A DNA stretch of 64,000 nt from Desulfuromonas sp. (GTDB lineage: Bacteria > Desulfobacterota > Desulfuromonadia > Desulfuromonadales > Geopsychrobacteraceae), in NCBI GenBank assembly GCA_002869695.1, contig PKUD01000090.1, positions 1 through 64,000 of the forward strand, given 5' to 3'. This document shows, piece by piece, positions 32,540 to 42,747 of this stretch; position 1 is the stretch's first letter; every line of letters begins with the position of its first letter. The notes beneath the pieces were generated by a model that saw only the letters and a list, made by a program, of their open reading frames with translations, searched no databases and was not told the origin of the DNA. The translations under genes were made by a program, and so were the position numbers.

Positions 32540-33934
32540 CTAGTCTTCGGTGGGTTCGGTCATCCGCTCCGCATCGAGCAGCCGATTGACTTCGCTTTCC
32601 GGCAAGATATCCTCCGCCAGCAGCAGTTCACGGATGGTCTTCCCTTCTGCATAGGCGCGCTTGGCCAGCTCCGCCGACTTGTCGTAGCCGATCACCGGCA
32701 CCAGCGCGGTCACCAGCGCCAGGCTGCGATCGAGCAGATCATCACAGCGGTCCCGGTCGGCCTCCAGCTCCTTGAGATAGCGCTCGCTGAACAGGTCAAC
32801 CACGTTGCCGAGCAGGTCGATACCCTGCAGCAGGTTCTCCGCCATCACCGGCATCATCACATTCAGCTCAAAATTGCCCGATAATCCGCACAGGGTTACG
32901 GTGGCATCGTTGCCGGAAACCTGGGCGCAGACCTGCATCATCGATTCGGCCAGAACCGGGTTGACCTTGCCAGGCATGATCGAGCTGCCCGGCTGCAGGG
33001 CCGGCAGTTTCAATTCGCCGATGCCGCAGCGCGGCCCGCTGGCCAGAAAACGGATATCGTTAGCGACCTTGAACAGACTCACGGCACAGCCTTTCAATGC
33101 GCCGCTGAGAGCCACCAACCCGTCCTTGGCGCTCTGCGCCTCGAAGTGATCCTCCGCCTCACGAAACTCTATGCCGGTCTCTTCGGCGATGCCGGCAATC
33201 GCCAGTTCGGCAAACTGCGGATGGGTATTGATCCCGGTCCCCACGGCAGTGCCGCCAAGGGCGAGCTCACTGAGTCCGTCGGCGGCGAACAGCAGACGTT
33301 CCCGGGTCAGCTCCAGCTGCCGGGCATAACCGTTGAACACCTGCCCCAACCGCACCGGGGTCGCATCCTGCAGGTGGGTTCGCCCGATCTTGAGAACATC
33401 GGCGAATTCTTCGGCCTTCAGCCGCAGATGCACTTCCATCCCTTTTAATGCCGGCAACAGATGGTTATGCAGCTGCTCGACGCAGGCGATATGGATGGCG
33501 GTAGGGAAGACATCGTTGCTCGACTGGCCGAGATTGACCTGGTCATTGGGGTGTACCGCCTTGCCGCCGATCTGTTCACCGAGCAGCTGCGCCGCGCGGT
33601 TGGCAATCACCTCGTTCATGTTCATGTTGCTGCTGGTCCCCGAGCCGGTCTGGAAAACATCGACCGGAAAATGACTGTCCAGTTCACCGGCAACGACCTC
33701 CTGGGCCGCGGCAATAATCGCCCCGGCGATCGCCACCGGCAGCAGGCCGAGTTCCCGGTTGGCCCGTGCCGCATACTGCTTGACCAGACCCAGAGCACGC
33801 AGCATCGGTCGCGACAAGGGGCGCCCGGAGATGGGGAAATTGGCCAGGGCACGGGCGGTCTGGGCACCATACAGAGCGTCGTCCGGGACCTGCATCGGGC
33901 CGAGGGAATCCTGTTCAGTTCGATATATGTTCAT
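32540..33934 (-). CDS. fumC: class II fumarate hydratase
   Basis: 464 residues from the ATG at 33934 (GGAG eight bases upstream). Superfamily signature GSSIMPGKVNPVLAESM near residue 318. QTGSGTSSNMNMNEVIANRA and HPNDQVNLGQSSND contribute to the active site, and the start YRTEQDSLGPMQVP is typical of FumC. The nearest relative, aspartase, usually has different C-terminal and TGSGTS-flanking residues. It interconverts fumarate and malate in the TCA cycle, central for acetate-oxidising anaerobes. A single gene; the promoter region is shared with the divergent EamA gene. Confidence 0.9.
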   Translation of the reverse strand: MNIYRTEQDSLGPMQVPDDALYGAQTARALANFPISGRPLSRPMLRALGLVKQYAARANRELGLLPVAIAGAIIAAAQEVVAGELDSHFPVDVFQTGSGTSSNMNMNEVIANRAAQLLGEQIGGKAVHPNDQVNLGQSSNDVFPTAIHIACVEQLHNHLLPALKGMEVHLRLKAEEFADVLKIGRTHLQDATPVRLGQVFNGYARQLELTRERLLFAADGLSELALGGTAVGTGINTHPQFAELAIAGIAEETGIEFREAEDHFEAQSAKDGLVALSGALKGCAVSLFKVANDIRFLASGPRCGIGELKLPALQPGSSIMPGKVNPVLAESMMQVCAQVSGNDATVTLCGLSGNFELNVMMPVMAENLLQGIDLLGNVVDLFSERYLKELEADRDRCDDLLDRSLALVTALVPVIGYDKSAELAKRAYAEGKTIRELLLAEDILPESEVNRLLDAERMTEPTED

Positions 33935-33988
33935 CGCTTCTCCTCCGGGGGAATTATCGCTCAAAGATAGATCAATAATATCAGACAC

Positions 33989-34002
33989 TTGACAACTGTC
34001 AA
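33989..34002. promoter_or_regulatory. dyad TTGACAACTGTCAA in the divergent promoter region
   Basis: Inverted repeat TTGACA/TGTCAA with a two-base centre between fumC and the EamA gene. It can serve as a -35 element in both directions or as an operator. Confidence 0.35.
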
Positions 34003-34046
34003 TGGAAAGCCTTTGAGCCTTTCATTCGCGCTGGGCATGGGCTAGA

Positions 34047-34928
34047 ATGCCCGGCATGGAAACCATCGCCCTGCTGCTTATCATTTTTTCGGCGTTCATG
34101 CATGCCTTGTGGAACCTGCTGGTCAAGCAGAGTCGCGACAAGACCATCTTTATCTGGTGGATGTTCGCCAGTTCCTTCTCGATGATGAGCCTGATGGGGC
34201 TGGCCACCGGTCAGGTTCTGCCCCCTCTGTCGCTGCGCTACCTGCTGCTGGCCAGCTCGGCGGCCTGCTGCTTTGTTCTCTACCATTGGCTCACCGGTCG
34301 GGCCTACCGGGACGGGGACCTGTCGATGACCTATCCGCTGGCCCAGACCGCGATGCTCTACGTGCCGCTCTGGGGGGTATTATTCCTCAATGAAAGCCTG
34401 ACATTGATCGGTCTCTCCGGTATCATGCTGATCATCGCGGGCGCGTACTCCATCCAGCTGAAAAGGCTCAGCAGTGACGAAATTTTCCGGCCGTTCAGAA
34501 ATCTGAATAATCGCTCGGTCCAGTCGGCGCTGTGCGCCGGTTTTATCTACTCGGTGGGGGCGCTGATCGACAAGGTGGGCGTCAACACCTATTCGGCCTT
34601 CCACTTTACTTACGTGCTGGTCTTCTGCATGCTCTGTATCATGAGCCTCAACCTGCTGCGACCCTGCTATCGCGGCCGGGTGCTGGCCGAATGGCGCAAC
34701 AGTCGCAAGCTGGTTCTCTGGTCCGGTCCGGTGATCCTGGCCTCCTACCTGTCCTTCCGCTACGGGCTGCAGATGGCGCCGGTGAGTTACGCGGTTCCGG
34801 TCCGCCAGGTGAGCCTGGTGATCGGGGTACTGATCGGGATTTTCTGGCTCGGCGAAAGCTTCGGGCGGATCAGGCTCGCCTCGGCGGGCTTGATCCTGGG
34901 CGGCGTACTGCTTGTTTGGCATGGCTGA
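34047..34928 (+). CDS. EamA/DMT-family permease
   Basis: 293 residues, ten hydrophobic helices in two EamA halves. Visible landmarks are ALWNLLVKQS in helix 1 and FLNESLTLIGLSGIMLIIAGAY at the end of the first half, mirrored by FWLGESFGRIRLASAGLILGG at the end of the second. Members export amino acids or other metabolites, or act as undecaprenyl-arabinose-type transporters. The substrate is unknown. Start ATG at 34047, with a second Met three codons in; no strong ribosome binding site is seen for either. Confidence 0.82.
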   Translation: MPGMETIALLLIIFSAFMHALWNLLVKQSRDKTIFIWWMFASSFSMMSLMGLATGQVLPPLSLRYLLLASSAACCFVLYHWLTGRAYRDGDLSMTYPLAQTAMLYVPLWGVLFLNESLTLIGLSGIMLIIAGAYSIQLKRLSSDEIFRPFRNLNNRSVQSALCAGFIYSVGALIDKVGVNTYSAFHFTYVLVFCMLCIMSLNLLRPCYRGRVLAEWRNSRKLVLWSGPVILASYLSFRYGLQMAPVSYAVPVRQVSLVIGVLIGIFWLGESFGRIRLASAGLILGGVLLVWHG

Positions 34929-35019
34929 CCGAGCTAAGCGATCCCTGGATCTCTGACGAGAAAATCTAACCAGCGCTAACGCGCTGCTCTGCAACTCATA
35001 TTCTCTTTTGGGGCTGAAC

Positions 35020-35592
35020 ATGAAGAATCTGGCTAATTTTCTCTTTGAAGTCGGCATGCTCAAGCGCACGCCGCGGACCGGTTTTCAATTCCTCGGGTCC
35101 GGTGCAGAATCGGTCGCCGAGCACAGTTTCCGCACGGCAATCATCGGTTATACCCTGGCCCAGATGGACGGCTCGGCAGACGTCGGCCGCGTGCTGCAAC
35201 TCTGCCTGTTCCACGATATCCCCGAAGCGCGGATGGGCGATCTGAACTATGTCAACAAGAAGTATCTTCAGGCGGACGAACAAAGGGCGGTCGACGACCT
35301 GGCCAGGCAGCTCCCTTTCGGAGAGGACTACCGCGAGACACTGAATGAGTTTGCCGCCGAGCAGAGCCGCGAAGCGCAACTCTCCCACGATGCCGACCAG
35401 CTGGAGATGATTCTGGCACTGAAAGAGTACAAAGACCTGGGCAACCGCTATGCCGACCAATGGTATCCTTTTGCCTTTGAACGACTGCAAACGGATGTCG
35501 CCAAGCAGCTGGCGACCACCATCTGGGAGACCGATTCGACCCGCTGGTGGTTTGACGGCGATGCCGAGTGGTGGATCAAGGGGAAAAGATAA
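35020..35592 (+). CDS. HD-domain hydrolase, YfbR-like
   Basis: 190 residues from the ATG at 35020, with GGGG seven bases before; a TTG 12 bases upstream is less likely. HD-superfamily metal ligands: AEHSFRTA, CLFHDIPEAR (the HD dyad) and SHDADQLEM. E. coli YfbR is a 5'-deoxynucleotidase with this arrangement, and the HD domain here covers nearly the whole protein. A nucleotide-pool role is likely; exact substrate unproven. It lies just upstream of serS in the same direction with a 145-base gap. Confidence 0.82.
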   Translation: MKNLANFLFEVGMLKRTPRTGFQFLGSGAESVAEHSFRTAIIGYTLAQMDGSADVGRVLQLCLFHDIPEARMGDLNYVNKKYLQADEQRAVDDLARQLPFGEDYRETLNEFAAEQSREAQLSHDADQLEMILALKEYKDLGNRYADQWYPFAFERLQTDVAKQLATTIWETDSTRWWFDGDAEWWIKGKR

Positions 35593-35620
35593 CCGGCCAG
35601 CTCTGCCGACAGTCGCCTGA

Positions 35621-37012
<1,392 letters not shown>

Positions 37013-37020
37013 ATAATTAC

Positions 37021-37106
37021 GGAGGAGTGGCCGAGTGGCTTAAGGCGGCGGTCTTGAAAACCGTTGAACGAAAGTTCCGTGGGTTCGAATCCTACCTCCT
37101 CCGCCA
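37021..37106 (+). tRNA. tRNA-Ser (UGA anticodon)
   Basis: Acceptor GGAGGAG pairs with CTCCTCC, encoded CCA end at 37104-37106, long variable arm (TTGAACGAAAGTTCCG) and T-loop GGTTCGAAT. The anticodon loop CTTGAAA reads TGA. It sits immediately after serS. Confidence 0.95.
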
Positions 37107-37149
37107 TTAGAAAACAGAACAAACCGGGACTGACAAAAACAAAATATAC

Positions 37150-37241
<92 letters not shown>

Positions 37242-37269
37242 TTGTTTTTTTTCATTTAAAGGTTTGCGT

Positions 37270-37749
37270 ATGGCCAAAGTTCTTCTGTTTCTGATGATCG
37301 GTCTGCTGGCGACGGAGCATTATCCCTGCTGCGTCGGGCAGATGAGTCTCGCAACAGTTGCGCATGCCAAAACACCACCATCCCGCGACCCCCTCAGAGT
37401 CGTGATTCCAGGCGAGGTCAAAGGTCAGTGGAAATCTGTCGAGATTTCCATTCTTGATCAGGAAATCAGCTCCGAAACAACCTACACCATCAACATCGGC
37501 GAAACATTCCAGGTTCCGGGCTCAACCCTGAAGCTGAGAGTCGACACCTTTCTGCCCGCTTTCATCATGAAAGGGAGCCAGATGACCTCGGCGTCCAACG
37601 AGCCCAAAAATCCAGCCGCATATGTGGTTATCGAAGAGAATGGAGAAGATGTTTTCTCAGGTTGGCTGTTCAGCCTCTTTCCAGATGCCTGCGCAGTTAA
37701 AAATCCACGCTACAGCTTTAATCTGGCCGGATATAACAAGATCCCTTAA
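37270..37749 (+). CDS. secreted DUF2155-family protein
   Basis: 159 residues from the ATG at 37270 (AAAGG seven bases before; the upstream TTG is rejected). Signal peptide of about 30 residues (LLFLMIGLLAT...VAHAKT). The mature part matches DUF2155: LKLRVDTFLPAF, the segment MTSASNEPKNPAAYVVIEENG and the ending VFSGWLFSLFPD. The family is common in Desulfuromonadales and alphaproteobacteria and has no known biochemical role; export to the periplasm is expected. It lies between tRNA genes. Confidence 0.85.
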   Translation: MAKVLLFLMIGLLATEHYPCCVGQMSLATVAHAKTPPSRDPLRVVIPGEVKGQWKSVEISILDQEISSETTYTINIGETFQVPGSTLKLRVDTFLPAFIMKGSQMTSASNEPKNPAAYVVIEENGEDVFSGWLFSLFPDACAVKNPRYSFNLAGYNKIP

Positions 37750-37764
37750 AACAGCAAAAAAAGG

Positions 37765-37794
37765 TTGACAAACACCCTACAAATGGGCGATAAA
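37765..37794 (+). promoter_or_regulatory. sigma-70-type promoter of tRNA-Arg
   Basis: TTGACA (37765-37770), an 18-bp spacer and GATAAA (37789-37794), ten bases upstream of the tRNA gene. Confidence 0.6.
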
Positions 37795-37804
37795 GCTCGT
37801 CTTT

Positions 37805-37881
<77 letters not shown>

Positions 37882-37889
37882 TAAAAAAC

Positions 37890-37925
37890 AAACGGTTACG
37901 GGCTTTTGCTTGTAACCGTTTTTTT
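37890..37925 (+). terminator. intrinsic terminator after tRNA-Arg
   Basis: AAACGGTTAC pairs with GTAACCGTTT, then a run of T. It ends the tRNA-Arg transcript. Confidence 0.88.
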
Positions 37926-38422
37926 GTTTGCGGGCAACTGGTAACAAGTTTTCTCTTTAGTCGAACGGAGAAGCAGCATCTTGTTCTGGTTGGGAGTGGA
38001 GGCTGACGGCACAACACGAATCCCCCCCGTACCCCCACACCTGCTAGAACGAGCGCCCTTTTTTTCATATTGGGTCCCATCCGACAGACATAATTTAGCC
38101 AATTTTCAAACTCGTTTTTCTGGTGACAGGTGGCAGGTTATATCTCCGAGGTTCCTGTCTCTGGCACAGCCCTGGTGATCGCTCCCAGCAAAAAACTATT
38201 CGGATGAGGGGTTTACTATGGGTGGTAAAAAGAAATGCCTTTTAGGCAAACCCTGTTGGGTTTTGCCTTTTAAAACTCCTGTATTCTGAGAATGGGTGAC
38301 TCATCGAAGGAAAAGCAGAAGATCGTTGTCCTCAGGTTGCATAAAAAACTGACCTCTTTCTCAAGAGAGTCAGAACGACAACTCCACCCAACATGCGGTG
38401 ATTGTTTACCTACGGTCAATCA
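37926..38422 (+). other. gene-poor accessory stretch with orphan terminator
   Basis: No normal gene. GAGGGG followed by an ATG at 38218 opens a 23-codon frame (MGGKKKCLLGKPCWV..., stop at 38289). Overlapping it is a strong terminator: GGCAAACCC (38245-38253) with GGGTTTTGCC (38258-38267) and TTTT. A terminator with no CDS upstream hints at a small RNA or leader peptide. Two more hairpins, CTGAC...GTCAG near 38350 and GTGATTG...CAATCAC near 38398-38422, follow. Confidence 0.4.
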
Positions 38423-38623
38423 CTAAGTCATGGATAAGTAGACCAGAAAAGCCAGGGCAGGCCAAAACCCAAATGTCGACAGAAACCCAAAGCCAATTAT
38501 TTGTAGGGCTCCCAGAGACATTCTCCAAAGCCTATTACCCAGGGATGTTAGCTTGCTACCAACATCGTCTTCTGTTTTGCTCCCTGCAAGCAGGGAGCGT
38601 TCTATGCTGACTGCTTGTCTCAT
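38423..38623 (-). CDS. small membrane protein, hypothetical
   Basis: 66 residues from the ATG at 38623, preceded by AGAGAGG at ideal distance. The N-terminal half is soluble and charged (ERSLLAGSKTEDDVG); the C-terminal half is one or two hydrophobic segments (LGALQIIGFGFLSTFGFWPALAFLVYL). TATATATA-rich sequence about 70-80 bp upstream could be its promoter. The family is not recognised. A lone short gene in an AT-rich accessory stretch could be a stress peptide or remnant. Confidence 0.5.
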   Translation of the reverse strand: MRQAVSIERSLLAGSKTEDDVGSKLTSLGNRLWRMSLGALQIIGFGFLSTFGFWPALAFLVYLSMT

Positions 38624-38869
38624 TATGACCTCTCTTTCTCGGGAACAATAGGGGTAAGAAGATTCCCGCTGAACACCGCCATAGGGGGAGCTGTCATATA
38701 TATATTTTATCACCATCAGAACAAAACATAGAAAGGCCAGCCCGAATTAAATCTCACTCCTTCATTTTAAAACATCAAAATCAACTCTTCCGCACCGCTG
38801 TAATTTCGGTTGGTTAGAGATAAAGTCATTTCAGTACGGACTTTTGAGATGGGCTGAGTAGAGATAACC

Positions 38870-39070
38870 CTATGATTTCAGAACGATATTAAAATGAGCG
38901 AGTTGCTCAGAGAGGACTATTTGATGAAATAGCTTATAAGCTGACAATTCGGAGGTGTGACTGTCGAGAAGGTCCTGACATTTGTGACAAACCTTGATCT
39001 GTGGGGCGTGCAACTGAGCATCACGGCCATCAGTCCCAAAACACTTCTTAACAAACGGATCTGAATACAA
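38870..39070 (-). CDS. hypothetical small protein with CxxC motif
   Basis: 66 residues from a TTG at 39070 with GGGAGG six bases upstream; a GTG six bases earlier touches that site. It contains VCHKCQDLLDSH, a possible half zinc site, and a further Cys at FVKKCFG. Helical C-terminus (ELSAYKLFHQIVLSEQLAHF). AT-rich, no recognised family. Could be a genuine accessory gene or decayed coding sequence; 39071-39371 contains the next gene's promoter and nothing else coding. Confidence 0.35.
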   Translation of the reverse strand: MYSDPFVKKCFGTDGRDAQLHAPQIKVCHKCQDLLDSHTSELSAYKLFHQIVLSEQLAHFNIVLKS

Positions 39071-39211
39071 ATACACCTCCCAAAAAATGAAATATCAATT
39101 TATATTAGCTCCTTAATAAAAGATTTAAAACTACAGCCTCTCTAAGGATCAAAGATTACTTACGACTCTCTTCGAGAGCGATTAACTTACTGTTTTACAG
39201 TTGTTTTCTTG

Positions 39212-39239
39212 TTGACAGCCCTCTAGGGAGTGCTATAAG
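39212..39239 (+). promoter_or_regulatory. sigma-70-type promoter of the peptidoglycan-binding protein
   Basis: TTGACA (39212-39217), 16-bp spacer, TATAAG (39234-39239). The gene starts at 39372, leaving a leader of about 125 bases. The CCCT/AGGG dyad within the spacer could bind a regulator. Confidence 0.55.
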
Positions 39240-39371
39240 TAAACTATAAGGCAAGAGAAAAAATGCCTGAAAAATACAGTTAAGTGATGACTCTGCCTGA
39301 GATGGGGGATTGTCGCTCCCTGAGCGAATGTGGGTGGCCTTGTGGAACCTTTTCCGCAAAGGAGAATCATC

Positions 39372-39854
39372 ATGAGATACTTAACTCTGATACTTACACT
39401 GGTGTTTTTAGGTGGCCTGCTGGTGACCAGTCAGGCCTTGGCAGTCGGCCAGTACCAACCAGGAGAGACTCTACAGGTTGCGGCCCTGACCGGCGAAGAA
39501 CTCCGCCAATGGCATCTCGCTCAAATGCACCCCCAAGATAACCAGGTACAGGTCCAATATCTCACCACTGAGCAGGTCAGAACGTTGCAAGCTCTGCTGA
39601 CTCAGCGTGGATACTATGTCAGCGGCTACGAGTCTGACGGCATCGGTCGTGAAACCATGGCCGCGATCGAGAACTTCCAGAGGAATCAGAACTTGGCCGT
39701 CACCGGAGAACCCAACGAAGAAACCCTGAGAGCTCTCATGGTTGGCACCATTCTAGATGAGTACTTTGGCATTGCCCCAGTCTTTGGCATTGCCCCAGTT
39801 TTTGGTAATGACGATGAAGTTATTGGCCCTGTATATTGTGGTGACGATGAATAA
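39372..39854 (+). CDS. secreted peptidoglycan-binding-like protein
   Basis: 160 residues from the ATG at 39372 (AAGGAG just upstream); the frame extends further 5' but without signal. Signal peptide, residues 1-24 (ending SQALA). Residues 75-125 match the peptidoglycan-binding domain 1 pattern: VRTLQALLTQRGYYVSGYES with DGIGRETMAAIENFQ and LAVTGEPNEETLRALM. The acidic tail carries a recent 18-bp tandem duplication that doubles FGIAPV. A cell-wall-associated or regulatory lipopeptide-like role is possible. A monocistronic unit with its own promoter and terminator. Confidence 0.82.
   Translation: MRYLTLILTLVFLGGLLVTSQALAVGQYQPGETLQVAALTGEELRQWHLAQMHPQDNQVQVQYLTTEQVRTLQALLTQRGYYVSGYESDGIGRETMAAIENFQRNQNLAVTGEPNEETLRALMVGTILDEYFGIAPVFGIAPVFGNDDEVIGPVYCGDDE
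39763..39798 (+). repeat. 18-bp tandem duplication inside the coding sequence
   Basis: TTTGGCATTGCCCCAG occurs twice with an 18-bp period, doubling the hexapeptide FGIAPV in frame. Only one or two bases differ, so it is recent. Confidence 0.85.
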
Positions 39855-39912
39855 ATACTGGTATCAAGGGCCAGAAGGAAATAACCCAAAAGAACAAAGG
39901 CACCCATCATTA

Positions 39913-39936
39913 GCCGGGATTTTATCCCGGCTTTAA
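39913..39936 (+). terminator. intrinsic terminator
   Basis: GCCGGGAT/ATCCCGGC stem with a TTT loop and short T tract, downstream of the peptidoglycan-binding protein gene and before the converging fbpC. Confidence 0.8.
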
Positions 39937-40000
39937 TATGTACTATATTTTGAGTCGACTTCCAAAAGTGTCAATAGCTGTAAACAATAAACTTTTTACT

Positions 40001-41059
40001 TCAATTGTTATCGAACAAGACCAGATGTCTTACGTCAGGCTGTATACCAATCCGCTCCCCCGGCTGATGTTCGCAGTGGCTTGGCACCAGGGCCTGAACT
40101 CGCTCCCCGTTATCCAGCCTGAGGTTATAGAGGACGTTCGCCCCGCGGAAATTACGGCGCACGACCTCTGCCGTGATCGGGCTGTCTTCGGTATGGACGA
40201 TATCTTCGGGGCGGATCAGCAGTTTGACGTTGCTGCCGGCGGGATAAATGGTATTGAAATGTCCATGCAGGTAGCCGAGACAGGTCTCTACCCGCTGCCG
40301 GTCCTTGACTACCCCGGAGATCAGCGCTCCCTCGCCAATGAACTCGGCGATGCGCTGGTCAAGGGGCTGATGATAAAGATTGTACCCACTGTCCCACTGC
40401 TGAATTTCACCATTCTGCATGACCCCTATCCGGTCGGCCACGGCAAAGGCCTCATGCTGATTATGGGTCACGAACAGTGCCGTTGTGCCGTTCTCCTTGA
40501 GGATATCCCGAACCTCCATTGACAGTCGTTCCCGCAGGGCCACATCGAGGTTGGAAAATGGCTCGTCCATCAAAAGCAATTGCGGCCGGGGCGCAAGGGC
40601 GCGGGCCAGAGCCACGCGCTGCTGCTGACCGCCGGAAATCTCATGTGGATATTTGTCATGTTCGGCGTGAAGCCCTACCAGTTCTAGAGCCTGATGGGTT
40701 CTCTGCTTGCATTCCTTGTGGCTAAGACCCCGCAAACCAAACCCGACATTTTCTATGATTGAGAGGTGAGGAAAAAGGGCATAGTCCTGGAACACCATGC
40801 CGATCTTCCGCTTGGCCGGTGGCAATGACATGTGTGGGCTGCTGACCGTTGTGCCGTTGAGCCGTACACACCCTTTCAGCAAGGGTTCGAACCCCGCAAT
40901 AATCCTCAGCACCGTGGTCTTGCCGCAGCCGCTGGCGCCGAGCAGGCAACCGATTTCACCCTGCCTGAGGCTGAGAGACAGCTCGCGGACCACCAGTTGC
41001 CGGTCATAGGCCTGTGAGACCTCTTTCAGTTCAAGAACTGTATCTGCATGTTCGGTCAT
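40001..41059 (-). CDS. fbpC: ferric iron ABC transporter ATP-binding protein
   Basis: 352 residues. ABC motifs: LLGASGCGKTT (Walker A), EISGGQQQRVALARALA (signature), LLLMDEPFSNLD (Walker B), FVTHNQHEAF (switch His). The C-terminal 110 residues form a TOBE-type regulatory domain (LLIRPEDI). The family is the FbpC/PotA/MalK group; the iron assignment follows from the periplasmic binding protein and permease in the same operon. It powers import of Fe3+ through FbpB. Last gene of the operon, nine bases after fbpB. Confidence 0.9.
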   Translation of the reverse strand: MTEHADTVLELKEVSQAYDRQLVVRELSLSLRQGEIGCLLGASGCGKTTVLRIIAGFEPLLKGCVRLNGTTVSSPHMSLPPAKRKIGMVFQDYALFPHLSIIENVGFGLRGLSHKECKQRTHQALELVGLHAEHDKYPHEISGGQQQRVALARALAPRPQLLLMDEPFSNLDVALRERLSMEVRDILKENGTTALFVTHNQHEAFAVADRIGVMQNGEIQQWDSGYNLYHQPLDQRIAEFIGEGALISGVVKDRQRVETCLGYLHGHFNTIYPAGSNVKLLIRPEDIVHTEDSPITAEVVRRNFRGANVLYNLRLDNGERVQALVPSHCEHQPGERIGIQPDVRHLVLFDNN

Positions 41060-41068
41060 TTGTTGCTC

Positions 41069-42688
41069 CTATTTTTCTGCACCCCGCATCAGCAGGATGA
41101 TCGGGATCAGTCCGGTCAGCAGGAGGGTCAGGGCCGGCAGCGCGGCCCGCTCCCATTCCCCCTCTGAGGTCAGTTCGAAAATCTTGACCGCCAGTGTGTC
41201 CCAACCGAAGGGGCGAGTCATCAGGGTAATCGGCATCTCCTTCATGACATCGACGAAAGTCAGGGTCAGCGCGGTGAAGATCCCACCCCGTAACATCGGC
41301 AGGTGAACCCGGAATAACAACTTCGGGCCGCGCAGGCCCATCAGTCGTGAGGCTTCGTCGATGTTGCCTGTCACCCGGTGCATGGCGCTGTCGATCGGCT
41401 TGAATCCAGCCGCCATGAAACGGATCATGTAGGCCAGCAGCATGATGACGATAGTTCCCTGTAACAAAGGCGGCATTTCTATACCGAACTGCGCACGGCT
41501 CAAATCGATCAGCATGTTGTCCAGCCCGGCTAGCGGGATAAAGATACCGACTGCCAGGACCGTCCCGGGCAGAGCATAGCCAAGGGTCGCGATCCGTACC
41601 AGAAATCCGGTCAGGCGGTCCCGGTGGCGGCGCCCGGCGTAAGCCAGCAGCAGGGCAACAGTGCTGATCAGTAGCGCTGCTGCAACACCAAGCCCGAGCG
41701 AATGACCCAATAATTGCAGGTAACGCTGATCGAATTCCTCACGAAAGATGTCCAAAGTCCAGGCGAACAATTGCAGTGTCGGCAGCAGGAAAGCGATCAG
41801 CAGCACCGCCAGGGCATAGCAGCAAGCCAGATAACGTGGCCAGCCGTGCAGGACGATCCGCTCGGCCCGGACGGTCAGCCTGCTCTGGGTATATCGCATC
41901 CGCGATTTGACTCGTTGCTCGGCGATGATGAAGACGAAGACCAACAGCACCAGCACGGAGGAGAGTTGTGCGGCAGCCGGAAGAGAGAAGAAACCGAACC
42001 AGGCCTTATAGATGGCGGTGGTGAACGTGTCGTAGTTGAAAATGGAGACCGCACCAAAATCGGCCATGGTCTCCATCAGCACCAGGGTCATGCCTCCGGC
42101 GATCCAGGGACGGGCCATCGGGAACACGACCCGGAAAAACCCTCTGAGTGGGCTGCAACCGAGGATTTCCGCGGCCTCAAGGCCGCGTTTACCCTGGGTC
42201 CGAAAGGCATTTCTGGCCAGCAGGTAGACATAGGGATAGAGCGCCAACGACATGACCAGAATCACACCCCAGGCGGAGCGGATGTCCGGCAGGCGAAATC
42301 CGCTCCCCAGCCATCCGCGCAGAAAGGTCTGGACCGGTCCGGAAAAATCGAACAGCCCGAGGAAGACAAAGGCGAGAACATAGGTCGGCATCGCCAGAGG
42401 GAGCAACAGTGCCCAGGAGAACAGCTTGCGCCCGGGAAAATCACAGGCTCCGGTCAGCCAGGCCAGGCTGACCCCCAGCAGCAAGGTCCCGGTGCCGACA
42501 CCCAGCAGAAGCTTCAGACTGTTCAGCAGCAACAGGCTGAGCATGGTCTGCTGCAGATGCTGCCAGATATCCCAGGCCGGATCAAGCCAGGCCAGCAGCA
42601 GGACCGACAAAGGAACGATGACCAGAATAGCGACGAGACCGGTGACCAGTTGCCATCCAGAAGGTTTTAACAGTTGCGGGGCGGCCAT
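41069..42688 (-). CDS. fbpB: ferric iron ABC transporter permease
   Basis: 539 residues, about twelve helices in two binding-protein-dependent permease halves, a fused arrangement usual for FbpB/ThiP. EAA loops are visible as EAAEILGCSPLRGFFRVVFPMARPWI in the first half and DEASRLMGLRGPKLLFRVHLPMLRGGI in the second, where FbpC docks. Inner membrane. It forms the channel of the iron importer. 59 bases after fbpA. Confidence 0.9.
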   Translation of the reverse strand: MAAPQLLKPSGWQLVTGLVAILVIVPLSVLLLAWLDPAWDIWQHLQQTMLSLLLLNSLKLLLGVGTGTLLLGVSLAWLTGACDFPGRKLFSWALLLPLAMPTYVLAFVFLGLFDFSGPVQTFLRGWLGSGFRLPDIRSAWGVILVMSLALYPYVYLLARNAFRTQGKRGLEAAEILGCSPLRGFFRVVFPMARPWIAGGMTLVLMETMADFGAVSIFNYDTFTTAIYKAWFGFFSLPAAAQLSSVLVLLVFVFIIAEQRVKSRMRYTQSRLTVRAERIVLHGWPRYLACCYALAVLLIAFLLPTLQLFAWTLDIFREEFDQRYLQLLGHSLGLGVAAALLISTVALLLAYAGRRHRDRLTGFLVRIATLGYALPGTVLAVGIFIPLAGLDNMLIDLSRAQFGIEMPPLLQGTIVIMLLAYMIRFMAAGFKPIDSAMHRVTGNIDEASRLMGLRGPKLLFRVHLPMLRGGIFTALTLTFVDVMKEMPITLMTRPFGWDTLAVKIFELTSEGEWERAALPALTLLLTGLIPIILLMRGAEK

Positions 42689-42747
42689 TAGGAAGCCGCC
42701 CCGCTCTGGAAGATCGATCCTTTGTTCATGTTGACGCCTTTACAGGA

